The position numbers and the translations under genes were made by a program. DNA of 40,268 nucleotides from Saprospiraceae bacterium (lineage in GTDB: Bacteria > Bacteroidota > Bacteroidia > Chitinophagales > Saprospiraceae): NCBI GenBank assembly GCA_022844565.1, contig JALHLK010000045.1:1-40268 (forward strand). Direction: 5' to 3'. Of the stretch, positions 1 through 8,245 are shown in pieces; the stretch's first letter is position 1; each line of letters opens with the position of its first letter. The notes under the pieces were generated by a model. It saw nothing but the letters and a program-made list of their open reading frames with translations, did no database searches and was not told where the DNA came from.

Positions 1-131
1 AAATATGCTTAAACAAAAGACATTCTTTTAAAGTTGGCTCACTACATTTCGATCCTTAGGTGCAAAACTTTCTAGTATTTATAGGGCTTTCAGCTCGCAT
101 ATCTATGATTAGCTGTCAATCTCAAGTGGGT

Positions 132-1109
132 TTAATTACCCCAATATCGTTCAAGATGCTTCACCAATTCCTCGGAGGTTTTAATGTTTTTTGCTAGGAT
201 TTTTCCAGACTTTTCTACAAGCATTCCTGACGGTCCTTTTATACCAAGTTTGTGAAAATATGGACCTTTATTAAGTATTTCATCATAATTGTATTGTTTC
301 CAAGGGTAGTTATCTTTTTTCAATGCTTCAAGCCATTCTTTTTCTTCATTGATAGAAATGGATATGGTCGCCAGTTTCTTATTGTTTTTTAATAAGTTGG
401 GGAGAATTAAATACTTTAAACTTCTTTTTATCTCGGTGTTAGGCTTCCAATCAGCCCAAAACTCAACAAAGGTCAATTCGTCAACAAACTTTTCAATAGT
501 TGTTGTTTTGCCCAAAGAGTCTTTCACTATAAACTTAGGAAGAATGTCTATTTTTAGGAGATATGGTAGAATTTTTTTTCCGTAATAGGTATTATTTAGT
601 ACGTTTTTGTCAATTAAGTTTGCTAATTGAATATAACTATCCAATCCATAATTGTATAAAGTAAAAGCACTTATCACATTGTCTTTATTTTCTAAGATTA
701 CCCTTCTTATCAACGAATCATTGATGTTTTTTGAAAAGTCTGTTGTCAAAGAGTTGAACTTCTTACTCAAACCTCGATCTGCTTCATAAGGTATTTGGTA
801 TCGTCTTGCTTTAAATTTTGTTTCTCCTTTGTCTGCTATTGCAACAAGCGTAAACTCAGGTTCTCCTTCATCATATTTATAATCAGAAATAAAAAACATC
901 TCCCCAACCTCATTGGTTTCCCATCGATATACCCCATCGTTGGATGGATAAATAGAGTCAATGGGTTCAGAAAATTTAGGCTGTTCCATAAATAAGTATA
1001 ACTTCTTTTTCAAATCACTGTCAGTTGTGATGAAAAACTCAGCCTTTTCTTCATTTTTACATGAATGAATTATTAGAAATAATAGAAAAATGAAATATTT
1101 ATGCTTCAT
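132..1109 (-). CDS. Thioredoxin-fold (TlpA/DUF4369-like) lipoprotein lacking the CxxC
   Basis: A 325-residue exported protein. The N-terminus is a short hydrophobic signal ending in an IHSC lipobox, with Cys17 as the likely lipidated residue. Residues about 25-150 look like the N-terminal domain found in front of AhpC/TSA-TlpA domains in Bacteroidota (DUF4369-like). Residues about 190-325 look like a thioredoxin-like domain. The active-site position reads FWADWKPNT (residues 217-225), where TlpA-type proteins have FWA.WCGPC, so both redox cysteines are gone. The later GPSG turn could hold the cis-Pro. I chose the ATG at 1109 because it begins the signal peptide. A TTG at 1130 would extend the frame, but it lies inside the -7 box at 1128-1135. 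Inference: a periplasm-facing lipoprotein that kept the fold for binding and lost thiol-disulfide chemistry. It is fairly secure as a gene; the family assignment is moderate. Confidence 0.75.
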   Translation of the reverse strand: MKHKYFIFLLFLIIHSCKNEEKAEFFITTDSDLKKKLYLFMEQPKFSEPIDSIYPSNDGVYRWETNEVGEMFFISDYKYDEGEPEFTLVAIADKGETKFKARRYQIPYEADRGLSKKFNSLTTDFSKNINDSLIRRVILENKDNVISAFTLYNYGLDSYIQLANLIDKNVLNNTYYGKKILPYLLKIDILPKFIVKDSLGKTTTIEKFVDELTFVEFWADWKPNTEIKRSLKYLILPNLLKNNKKLATISISINEEKEWLEALKKDNYPWKQYNYDEILNKGPYFHKLGIKGPSGMLVEKSGKILAKNIKTSEELVKHLERYWGN

Positions 1110-1127
1110 TGTGTTTGGTTTCTTAAG

Positions 1128-1135
1128 CAAATGTA
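1128..1135 (-). promoter_or_regulatory. Bacteroidota -7 box for the Trx-fold lipoprotein gene
   Basis: On the minus strand this reads TACATTTG, a full match to TAnnTTTG, 18 bases before the ATG at 1109. No clear -33 TTTG is seen about 20 bases upstream. It rules out the in-frame TTG at 1130. Confidence 0.45.
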
Positions 1136-1292
1136 CTTGCTCACGAGGTATAAAGGATGTCCACGATTGTTAAAAATATATTTAAATCAGAAACACTAGG
1201 AAAATCATAGTTTTTTTAACCCTGCTAAAACCGCTTTATCTTTTCTCATAAAGATTATTACAATGAGTCTGGTCTTTACTTGGAGACTTCCA

Positions 1293-2348
1293 TTACTTCA
1301 TATGTACATACTCTTTTAATTCTTTCACCCTACTTTCTGCAAATTTGATATAGGTTTGATCTTGGTTATTGGCTTTTTTGAGAAAGGATTCATAATGCTT
1401 GATGACTTGCTTTTTGTCGATCGTAGTTTTGTCATAACACTGGGCTAGGGAAAAATAGGAAGCTGGAAGGTCTTCATATTGTAGCGATTGTTTTAGCTGG
1501 GTTATGGCGTCTTTCCATTTTTCTTGTTTCATAAGGTTAGCTGCCACACGACGGTAATACAGGCCGAGTTGGATAGATAGACCCGATTTTATTGCTTCTT
1601 GATAATAATGAATTGCCGATTGAGGTTCCTGCTTTTGCTCATAGGCTAATGCTAAATAATAATATGCATACTCTATCCCATTATCAGTTTTAAGGGATCG
1701 ATTGAGATAGATGATGGCTTGATCAGCAGAATCCAACTGTATATAAGAAAACCCAATAACACGAAGGAAGAAGTTATCTAAGTCGCGCTCATTTTGGACT
1801 TTTTTTAGGCTATTAACCACCATGGGATAGTCTTTTGATTTGTAAGCGATTCTAGCATTTAAGAGCTGTAAAGAAATATTGCTTTCATCTAATGCAAGCC
1901 CTTTGTTGATGTAATCCTGTGCAAAATTGAGCACTTCTAATGCAAAATAACATTCTGCCAATCCTTTAATGGCTAAAATATCTTTCTCATTTTTATGATG
2001 TGCATAATTATAGAAAGGGATTGCACTACTGATATTACCCGCATCAACATAAAGTTTACCGATTTTTCTTGCAGTGATCGAGCTCGAGTCAACTCTAAAT
2101 TTTAAGCTATTGTATTTAATCGCTTTAGGCAAGTGCTGTTCCGTCTCATAAATTTTGCTTAATAGGTCCATTAACTCATATTGAGTGCTATCCGAAGCAA
2201 AAAGAACTTCCCCTAAGCTTTTGGCTGAAGCATATTCCCCTTTTTCAAAATGATCTTTTATTGTAGTAAGATTGTCCTGACAAAGGATGCTACCTGTAAA
2301 AACGATTGATATGAGTATTGTAGCTAGGTGTTTTAAAATTCCTTCCAT
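1293..2348 (-). CDS. Secreted/periplasmic TPR-repeat protein
   Basis: A 351-residue protein with an N-terminal signal peptide (hydrophobic ILISIVFTGSILC, likely cleaved near residues 23-24). The remainder is made of helical pairs with TPR spacing and the usual small and aromatic positions, for example AIPFYNYAHHKNEKDILAIK, AIIYLNRSLK and AIHYYQEAIKSG, giving about seven or eight repeats to the end. There is no catalytic domain, and there is no lipobox or C-terminal sorting domain. TPR proteins act as protein-binding scaffolds; the partner cannot be told from the sequence. It lies downstream-facing towards the lipoprotein gene on the same strand, with 180 bases between, so it is probably a separate unit. 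It has its own -7 box just upstream. It is secure as a gene; no specific function is assigned. Confidence 0.8.
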   Translation of the reverse strand: MEGILKHLATILISIVFTGSILCQDNLTTIKDHFEKGEYASAKSLGEVLFASDSTQYELMDLLSKIYETEQHLPKAIKYNSLKFRVDSSSITARKIGKLYVDAGNISSAIPFYNYAHHKNEKDILAIKGLAECYFALEVLNFAQDYINKGLALDESNISLQLLNARIAYKSKDYPMVVNSLKKVQNERDLDNFFLRVIGFSYIQLDSADQAIIYLNRSLKTDNGIEYAYYYLALAYEQKQEPQSAIHYYQEAIKSGLSIQLGLYYRRVAANLMKQEKWKDAITQLKQSLQYEDLPASYFSLAQCYDKTTIDKKQVIKHYESFLKKANNQDQTYIKFAESRVKELKEYVHMK

Positions 2349-2375
2349 TGTTTGTCATGATTTTAACATAAAACA

Positions 2376-2383
2376 CAAATATA
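2376..2383 (-). promoter_or_regulatory. -7 box for the TPR gene
   Basis: On the minus strand this reads TATATTTG (TAnnTTTG), 27 bases before the ATG at 2348. A plus-strand TAACTTTG at 2403-2410 lies back-to-back with it, so the 2348-2534 gap may be a divergent promoter region. Confidence 0.4.
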
Positions 2384-2511
2384 ACGCATTTTTTAGTTAT
2401 AATAACTTTGGCAGACCTTTTTACTTAAAATCGAATGCATTTAAAGCTCATATCGGTAACTTATTTCAAAAAGCGCAAAATAATTACCTTTCATCTTTCG
2501 CTATTTATATT

Positions 2512-2519
2512 TATTTTTG
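2512..2519 (+). promoter_or_regulatory. -7 box for the FabG-like gene
   Basis: TATTTTTG, a full TAnnTTTG match, ends 14 bases before the ATG at 2534. It supports that start and excludes an ATG at 2435 that would add 33 poorly conserved residues. A second candidate, TAACTTTG, sits at 2403-2410. Confidence 0.4.
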
Positions 2520-2533
2520 CTAAAAACTATCAT

Positions 2534-3301
2534 ATGTCATCATTCATAAATTCTCATTATCAACTTTTGGAAGGCAAAGTGGCCATTATCACAGGAGGAA
2601 GCAACGGTATAGGAAAAGCTACCATCGAGCGTTTTGCAAAAGAAGGAGCTACTGTAGTAAATTTTGATATCAATGTTGCAAAGGGCGAAGAATTGGGCAT
2701 TCTTCTCAAAGAGAAAGGATTTAAATATCATTTTTATCCGGTTAATACCGCTGATAGCGAAAGTGTACAAAAAGCAGTCAATGATGTAATAGACCAATTT
2801 GGAAAAGTAGACATTTTAGTCAATAATGCCGGCATTCTCCGGGATTCCTCGCTTCTTAAGATGACGGATACACAGTGGTCAGATGTGATTGATGTAAATT
2901 TGACTGGTGTTTTCAACTGTACACGGTGGGTTGCCCCACATATGGTCCAAAATGGCAGTGGGAAGATAGTAAGTGTATCTTCTGTAGTAGCTTTGTATGG
3001 TAATTTTGGCCAAACAAATTATACGGCAGCCAAAGCAGGAGTTATTGCTATGACAAAAACTTGGGCAAGAGAATTGGGTCGTAAAAATATCAATGTAAAT
3101 GCCATTGCCCCTGGCTTTATACAAACAGACATCTTGAATGATATGCCCACAGAGGTTTTACAAAATATGGTAGAGAAAGTACCCCTTAAAAGGATGGGTA
3201 CTGTTGATGATGTAGCTAATGTTATCTTCTTTCTATCCTCCCCCGAATCTGACTATATCAATGGTGCCGTCATTAGTATTGATGGGGGCGCTACTGTTTA
3301 G
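2534..3301 (+). CDS. fabG: Short-chain dehydrogenase/reductase, 3-oxoacyl-ACP reductase type
   Basis: A 255-residue cytosolic classical SDR. Visible motifs are the NAD(P)-binding TGGSNGIG (from residue 20), NNAG (97-100), the structural Asn122, and the catalytic Ser150, Tyr163 and Lys167 in the context YTAAKAG. The ending SPESDYINGAVISIDGGATV is typical of FabG. FabG reduces 3-oxoacyl-ACP with NADPH in fatty acid elongation; close relatives reduce acetoacetyl-CoA, so the carrier is not certain. The length fits the family (about 245-255). It stands alone: no fabD, fabF or acpP neighbours are present, so it may be a paralog rather than the housekeeping enzyme. The start at 2534 was chosen because the upstream extension is unlike SDRs and a -7 promoter box falls in it. 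Confidence 0.8.
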   Translation: MSSFINSHYQLLEGKVAIITGGSNGIGKATIERFAKEGATVVNFDINVAKGEELGILLKEKGFKYHFYPVNTADSESVQKAVNDVIDQFGKVDILVNNAGILRDSSLLKMTDTQWSDVIDVNLTGVFNCTRWVAPHMVQNGSGKIVSVSSVVALYGNFGQTNYTAAKAGVIAMTKTWARELGRKNINVNAIAPGFIQTDILNDMPTEVLQNMVEKVPLKRMGTVDDVANVIFFLSSPESDYINGAVISIDGGATV

Positions 3302-3440
3302 ACTGTCGAGTGATTTGCTCTTTTTGTCGATTTTTAAAGTAGTCTGGATACAACTTTTTGATAAAAAATGTTATCCTTTCATGGAACTACAAAGGTTTTG
3401 TTTTTGTTCCTTATTTTGTTTTACACAATAAAAAATAATT

Positions 3441-4595
3441 ATGAAACTTAATCACTTGATTTTTATTATTGGTATGGTAGGTGTAGGTTACTACTTTGGA
3501 AGTAAGTACTTTATGGACGATAACTCATCAGACGGTTATACACAAATACGTAGTAATGCCGATATAGCACAACCTAAACAAAAAAATGCCAATGTAACTA
3601 TTGCCCCCGTCACCCAAAGGTTTGACTCCGAAGAGGCAACGATAGAGTTGTTTGAAAAAGCAGCACCATCTGTGTGTTTTATTACCACTAAAGTAGTGCA
3701 AAGTAATTACTACGGTAGAAATGTAGAAGAAATACCAAGAGGATCAGGATCAGGATTTGTATGGGATACATTTGGCCATATCGTGACCAATGCCCATGTA
3801 ATCGAAAACTCCAATAAAGCTTATGTCACGCTCGGTGATGGGAGTACTTGGGAGGCCGAGCCTATTGGTTCTGAACTGAGTAAGGATTTAGCTGTGTTAA
3901 GAATAAAAGCTCCAAAAAATAAATTATTTCCGCTACCTGTTGGCTCGTCATCAGATCTAAGGGTAGGTCAATTTGCAATGGCTATTGGCAATCCTTTTGG
4001 ACTGGATCAAACATTGACTACTGGGGTCGTAAGTGCATTAGGCCGTGAAATTAAATCTTTGACTGGGGTCGCAATCCGAGGAGTCGTGCAGACAGATGCC
4101 GCTATCAATCCAGGTAACTCAGGTGGTCCGCTTTTGGACTCTAGTGGGCGATTGATCGGTGTAAATACACAGATATACAGTCCTTCGGGTGCTTCTGCGG
4201 GAATCGGCTTTTCTATTCCTGTTGACGAAGTAGCATGGGTTGTACCCGAATTGATCAAATATGGAAAAATCAAAAGACCAGCTATTGGTATTCAATTGTT
4301 TCCTCAGCAACAGGCTAAACAATATGGTTTGAAAGAAGGGGCAGTAGTGTATCAAGTAGTAGAAGGAGGTCCAGCTGAGGCTGCGGGATTACGAGGATTC
4401 ATGCGCAATTCTAGCGGAGAAGTAGTACCTGGTGACATCATCATCGGTATTGGCGACCTACAGATAGCTAGCTTTGATGATTTATACCTTGCCTTAGAAA
4501 AATATAAGATTGGCGATACCGTTAAGGTCAAATACCTTCGTGATGATAAAGCAAAAGAAACTATTGTTACACTCACCGAACTCAGAAATGATTAA
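3441..4595 (+). CDS. Membrane-anchored HtrA/DegS-like serine protease with one PDZ domain
   Basis: A 384-residue S1C protease. An uncleaved-looking hydrophobic segment (residues 5-20) anchors or exports it. The trypsin-like domain (about 65-270) shows the triad His119 (TNAHV), Asp149 (KDLAVLRI) and Ser227 (GNSGGPL). A single PDZ domain follows (about 280-380), with the GxxxGDIIIGIGD motif near its end. One PDZ plus an N-terminal anchor is the DegS plan, whereas DegP has two PDZ domains and a cleaved signal. The family degrades or cleaves misfolded envelope proteins. It heads a tight run of plus-strand genes (27, 9, 12 and 2 bases between them) that ends with a site-2 protease. Start choice: the first ATG before the hydrophobic segment. 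Confidence 0.88.
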   Translation: MKLNHLIFIIGMVGVGYYFGSKYFMDDNSSDGYTQIRSNADIAQPKQKNANVTIAPVTQRFDSEEATIELFEKAAPSVCFITTKVVQSNYYGRNVEEIPRGSGSGFVWDTFGHIVTNAHVIENSNKAYVTLGDGSTWEAEPIGSELSKDLAVLRIKAPKNKLFPLPVGSSSDLRVGQFAMAIGNPFGLDQTLTTGVVSALGREIKSLTGVAIRGVVQTDAAINPGNSGGPLLDSSGRLIGVNTQIYSPSGASAGIGFSIPVDEVAWVVPELIKYGKIKRPAIGIQLFPQQQAKQYGLKEGAVVYQVVEGGPAEAAGLRGFMRNSSGEVVPGDIIIGIGDLQIASFDDLYLALEKYKIGDTVKVKYLRDDKAKETIVTLTELRND

Positions 4596-4600
4596 CTTTG
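4593..4600 (+). promoter_or_regulatory. Internal -7 box before trxA, overlapping the htrA stop codon
   Basis: TAACTTTG matches TAnnTTTG. Its first three bases are the TAA stop of the protease gene, and the thioredoxin ATG is 23 bases further on. No good -33 box is seen at the usual spacing, so an internal promoter is only possible. Confidence 0.35.
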
Positions 4601-4622
4601 TATTTCTAAAATTAATAGAAAA

Positions 4623-4925
4623 ATGAAATTTGAAGATTTAATTCAATCAGAAGTACCTTTACTGATCGACTTTTATGCAGATTGGTGCGGACCGTGTAAG
4701 ACACTCAGTCCCATCGTGCAAAGCGTAAAAAATGATATGGGAGAGGCTATCAGAGTAGTAAAAATTGATGTAGATGCTAATTCCGCTATCGCTGGGAAAT
4801 TACAAGTACAAAGCATCCCAACTTTGATGATTTTTAAGGATGGTAAACAAATGTGGAGAGCAGCTGGAGTGCAGTCTAAACACGAGATTATGACGCAGTT
4901 GAAAGTTGCTGGTGCTGTGGTTTAA
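4623..4925 (+). CDS. trxA: Thioredoxin
   Basis: A 100-residue cytosolic thioredoxin of standard length. It has the redox motif YADWCGPC with Cys22 and Cys25, the buried Asp16 (LLIDFYADW), and the cis-Pro66 in QSIPTLMIF. It reduces protein disulfides and is recycled by thioredoxin reductase, which is not in this window. It lies 27 bases after the HtrA-like gene and 9 bases before pdxH, with a possible promoter box of its own over the upstream stop codon. It is slightly short at the C-terminus relative to E. coli TrxA (108-109), which is common in the phylum. Identification is secure. Confidence 0.93.
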   Translation: MKFEDLIQSEVPLLIDFYADWCGPCKTLSPIVQSVKNDMGEAIRVVKIDVDANSAIAGKLQVQSIPTLMIFKDGKQMWRAAGVQSKHEIMTQLKVAGAVV

Positions 4926-4934
4926 AATAAAAAT

Positions 4935-5579
4935 ATGAACAATAATATTGCTGACATGCGAGTCAACTATGCTATGCAAAGTCTTGACATAGTAGATGTA
5001 GATCCCAATCCAATGATCCAGTTTGAAAAATGGTTTGCAGATGCCGTGACTGCCGAGATCAAAGAGCCCAACGCCATGTTGCTATCAACTATTGATCATG
5101 ACCAGTTCCCAGACAGTCGAATTGTATTACTAAAAGGTGTAGAAAACGATGGCTTTGTGTTTTATACCAATTATTTAAGCTCCAAAGGAAGACAGTTAGA
5201 GAATAATAATCAATGTTCACTTACTTTTATGTGGCTAGACTTAGAGCGGCAAGTTAGGGTCAAAGGCATTTGCGAAAAAGTAGATCAGAGTATCTCAGAT
5301 GCCTACTTTCAATCACGACCTAGAGACAGCCAAATTGGTGCTTGGACCTCACCCCAAAGTGAAATTATTTCGTCAAGAAAAGAATTAGAAGACCTTTTTG
5401 CTACAAATTTGGAAAAATTCAAAAATCTTGCAATCATACCCACACCAAACTTTTGGGGTGGATATTGCGTTATAGCTAGAGAAATTGAGTTTTGGCAAGG
5501 TAGACCAAATCGACTGCACGACCGAATTCGGTATACTGTATCGGAAAACGGATGGGATTTGAATCGACTTGCTCCATAA
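4935..5579 (+). CDS. pdxH: Pyridoxamine/pyridoxine 5'-phosphate oxidase
   Basis: A 214-residue FMN enzyme making pyridoxal 5'-phosphate from PNP or PMP with O2, the last step of the DXP-dependent vitamin B6 route and of salvage. Diagnostic segments are PDSRIVLLKG and FVFYTNYLSSKG (FMN phosphate and substrate contacts), the SRPRDSQIGAWTSPQS stretch, FWGGY, EFWQGRPNRLHDRIRY, and the family ending in RLAP. The full-length size matches PdxH. It is packed between trxA (9 bases) and the acyl-CoA dehydrogenase (12 bases), so it is probably cotranscribed. No other B6 genes are nearby. Identification is secure. Confidence 0.95.
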   Translation: MNNNIADMRVNYAMQSLDIVDVDPNPMIQFEKWFADAVTAEIKEPNAMLLSTIDHDQFPDSRIVLLKGVENDGFVFYTNYLSSKGRQLENNNQCSLTFMWLDLERQVRVKGICEKVDQSISDAYFQSRPRDSQIGAWTSPQSEIISSRKELEDLFATNLEKFKNLAIIPTPNFWGGYCVIAREIEFWQGRPNRLHDRIRYTVSENGWDLNRLAP

Positions 5580-5591
5580 AATGTAGAATAT

Positions 5592-6773
5592 ATGATCGTA
5601 CAACTAACAGAAGAACAACAAGCCATAAAACAAGCCGCTAGGGATTTTGCTCAAACTGTTTTGCTACCAGGAGTCATCGAGCGAGACAGAGATATGATTT
5701 ATCCTGAGAAAGAAATCAAACAAATGGGAGAGATGGGCTTTCTGGGCATGATGGTCGAACCTCATTACGGAGGCGGTGGAATGGATACCTTATCATATGT
5801 ATTGGCTATGGAGGAGATCGCTAAAGTAGATGCCTCAGCCGCAGTCATCATGTCGGTCAATAATTCTTTAGTTTGCTACGGTATACAAGCTTATGCCTCG
5901 GAAGAAATCAAACAAAAGTACCTTCCAAAATTATCTACAGGAGAGTGGCTTGGCTGTTTTTGTCTTTCAGAACCAGAAGCGGGGAGTGATGCCACAAGTC
6001 AAAAAACTCAGGCCGAAGACAAAAGTGATTACTATCTGGTCAACGGTACTAAAAACTGGATAACCAACGGAGGTAAAGCAAAACTGCATCTTGTCATCGC
6101 ACAAACACATCCTGAATTAGCACACAAAGGTATCAATGTCTTATGTGTAGAATCCGATCAAGCTGGTGTGGTCATAGGTGGTAAGGAAGATAAGTTGGGT
6201 ATTCGGTCTTCAGACACTCACTCGATCATGTATTCTGATGTAAAAGTTGATAAAAGTCAAAGAATTGGAGATGATGGATTTGGATTTAGGTTTGCTATGA
6301 AAACACTCGATGGTGGCAGGATCGGCATCGCTGCACAAGCACTTGGTATCGCTGCCGGTGCTTATGAACTGTCATTAGCTTATGCAAAACAAAGAGAAGC
6401 ATTCGGTAAACCCATAGCTCAGCACCAAGCTATAGCCTTCAAACTTGCGGATATGGCAACAGAAATAGAAGCAGCCAGACAACTCGTCTATCATGCTGCC
6501 TATTTAAAAGATCAAGGCAAAGATTACGCTCGAGCCGCAGCCATGGCCAAAGTATTTGCTTCAGAAGTAGCCATGAAACACACAGTAGAAGCGGTACAAG
6601 TACATGGCGGATACGGATATGTGAGGGAGTACCATGTAGAGCGTATGATGCGTGATGCAAAGATCACCCAAATATACGAAGGCACTTCAGAAATTCAGCG
6701 ATTGGTCATAAGTAGAGCCGTTTTGAACGGGCAGCTATATGATCCAATCTTCATAACCCAAGATAAATCTTAA
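5592..6773 (+). CDS. Acyl-CoA dehydrogenase, short-chain/butyryl type
   Basis: A 393-residue FAD flavoprotein that oxidises acyl-CoA to trans-2-enoyl-CoA in beta-oxidation or branched-chain amino acid breakdown, passing electrons to ETF. Features seen are CLSEPEAGSD (127-133, FAD/acyl contacts), WITNGG, YAKQREAFGKPI, QVHGGYGY, and the catalytic base Glu363 in QIYEGTSEIQRL. The Glu at this place is typical of short- and medium-chain enzymes; isovaleryl- and long-chain enzymes place it on an earlier helix. The length is standard for the four-subunit soluble class. It is preceded by pdxH and followed after 2 bases by the site-2 protease gene. The exact acyl substrate cannot be decided from the sequence. 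Confidence 0.9.
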   Translation: MIVQLTEEQQAIKQAARDFAQTVLLPGVIERDRDMIYPEKEIKQMGEMGFLGMMVEPHYGGGGMDTLSYVLAMEEIAKVDASAAVIMSVNNSLVCYGIQAYASEEIKQKYLPKLSTGEWLGCFCLSEPEAGSDATSQKTQAEDKSDYYLVNGTKNWITNGGKAKLHLVIAQTHPELAHKGINVLCVESDQAGVVIGGKEDKLGIRSSDTHSIMYSDVKVDKSQRIGDDGFGFRFAMKTLDGGRIGIAAQALGIAAGAYELSLAYAKQREAFGKPIAQHQAIAFKLADMATEIEAARQLVYHAAYLKDQGKDYARAAAMAKVFASEVAMKHTVEAVQVHGGYGYVREYHVERMMRDAKITQIYEGTSEIQRLVISRAVLNGQLYDPIFITQDKS

Positions 6774-6775
6774 CC

Positions 6776-7858
6776 ATGCAAGGAACAATTACTATTGGCT
6801 CCCCTTTCAATATTCCTGTCAAAATACATTGGTCCTTCTTACTATTAGTCCTCTTTCTTGGATATACTCTTTGGTCCGATCAAGTTAGCTTTGTGCGCGG
6901 CTTATGGTTTGTGGGCTATATAGCTTGCTTGTTCGTTTGTGTAATTTTTCATGAGTTCGGACACGCATTAATGGCAAAAAAATATGGTATTAAGACCAAA
7001 GACATCATCATTTCTCCTATTGGAGGTGTTGCAAGGCTAGAAAAGCTACCAGAAAACCCCAAACAAGAAATGATAGTAGCAATAGCAGGACCCTTAGTTA
7101 ATGTGGTGATTGCCGTTATTTCCATAATCTTGGTCTTAATATTTGGATATACTGGTATAGGCATACCCGAAGACCCTTTCACAGAGGCTATGAATTGGCA
7201 ACATTTCATATTTAATTTGGCCATTATCAATATGGTCTTATTTTGGTTTAACCTCATACCCGCTTTTCCTATGGATGGTGGCAGAATCCTTCGTTCAGCA
7301 TTATCTATGAAATGGGGTCGCGTAAAGGCAACCAAATATGCTAGTGTTGTCGGAAGGATCATGTCTATTGGCTTTGTAGCTTTGGCTTTTTTCGGTAATT
7401 ATTATACCCTTGGGTTTATAGGCCTTTTCATTTTCTTTGCTGCTACTGCGGAAAACAGATCTGTCCAAACCATTGCTAAATTGGAGGAGTTTAGCCTTCG
7501 TGACGTAATGCGAACTCAATTTACCCGTTTACATATTGCTGATCTATATGAGGTGCCAATGGACTTGTATAGACGAAATATTGAAGCAAACTTCCTCGTT
7601 TTCGATTCACTCGGCTACATAGCGGGATGTATCCCTGAAATTTTTGTGCAAGATGCTATAAAAAATAATGGTGGTGAACTACAAGCAATGAACCAAATAT
7701 CTAAATCATTTCTAAGAGAAGACATCGGAATAAGTCTCCGCTCACTTTATGAAAAAATGATGAAATCTGGTAGTGCAATTGCTGCTATTACTGAAAACGA
7801 TGAAATTGTTGGGGTTATAGATCAAAAGACATTTACAAATTTATTTGCTACGGTGTAA
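6776..7858 (+). CDS. Site-2 protease family (M50B) membrane metalloprotease with C-terminal CBS-like region
   Basis: A 360-residue membrane protein with about six hydrophobic segments in the first 230 residues. Zinc ligands and catalytic residues are His59, Glu60 and His63 (HEFGH) and Asp167 in NLIPAFPMDGG. It has no PDZ domain. From about residue 240 there is a soluble part resembling a CBS pair (RDVMR..., then VGVID near the end), as in the SpoIVFB/Mj-S2P-with-CBS group. Such enzymes cut transmembrane helices within the bilayer in regulated intramembrane proteolysis. It follows the acyl-CoA dehydrogenase by 2 bases and shares the run with a DegS-like site-1-type protease, which is suggestive. 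The substrate is unknown and no anti-sigma factor is seen here. Confidence 0.88.
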   Translation: MQGTITIGSPFNIPVKIHWSFLLLVLFLGYTLWSDQVSFVRGLWFVGYIACLFVCVIFHEFGHALMAKKYGIKTKDIIISPIGGVARLEKLPENPKQEMIVAIAGPLVNVVIAVISIILVLIFGYTGIGIPEDPFTEAMNWQHFIFNLAIINMVLFWFNLIPAFPMDGGRILRSALSMKWGRVKATKYASVVGRIMSIGFVALAFFGNYYTLGFIGLFIFFAATAENRSVQTIAKLEEFSLRDVMRTQFTRLHIADLYEVPMDLYRRNIEANFLVFDSLGYIAGCIPEIFVQDAIKNNGGELQAMNQISKSFLREDIGISLRSLYEKMMKSGSAIAAITENDEIVGVIDQKTFTNLFATV

Positions 7859-7894
7859 AGGGCTATTATTTTTTTCCGTTTATTAATCACCTTT

Positions 7895-8070
7895 AACCCA
7901 TATTACGCATTAGAAATTAACTGCAAGAAAATTATGCTTCATATTAGTTTCAGTACTCAATTTTCCGTCCTCTATGCAGCTAAGGCTGCATCTGCGGATT
8001 AAAATTTCCGTGCTTCACTACTATTTTGCCTAATTTCCTTTCGAATAAAGTCCAATGCGTAATCTGGGTT
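7895..8070. repeat. Inverted-repeat-bounded element of about 176 bp (MITE or REP-like candidate)
   Basis: The left arm at 7895-7911 and the right arm at 8054-8070 are inverted copies matching at 16 of 17 bases (the right arm reads AATGCGTAATCTGGGTT). Partial similarity continues a few bases outwards. Inside are a perfect 6-bp hairpin TGCAGC-TAAG-GCTGCA at 7975-7990 and no open frame. The size and terminal repeats suit a non-autonomous mobile or REP-type element. I see no second copy in this window and no clear target duplication. Confidence 0.5.
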
Positions 8071-8245
8071 TAAGTAATTTAGGGTACTGTTTTTAATCAA
8101 AAATTAATTTAAATGCTAAAGTACATTACTCTGTTTAGCTCTTTCTTATATTTGGTAATATCGAAATACCAATTATAACAACTTTACAAAGCTTACAAAA
8201 TCATAAAGTGCAGTATTCTTTCATTAGGTTTATCTTTCTTTCTAG

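Noticed and set aside
1110-1130. TTG start extending the Trx-fold lipoprotein by 7 residues
   Set aside because: It lies in the -7 promoter box and would put charged residues before a normal signal peptide start.
2435-2533. Upstream ATG extending the FabG-like protein by 33 residues
   Set aside because: The added segment is not SDR-like, and a TATTTTTG promoter box lies within it.
3302-3440. Terminator or promoter between the FabG-like and HtrA-like genes
   Set aside because: No stable stem with a T tract is seen, and the best -7 candidate (TTATTTTG) has a mismatch in the invariant A.
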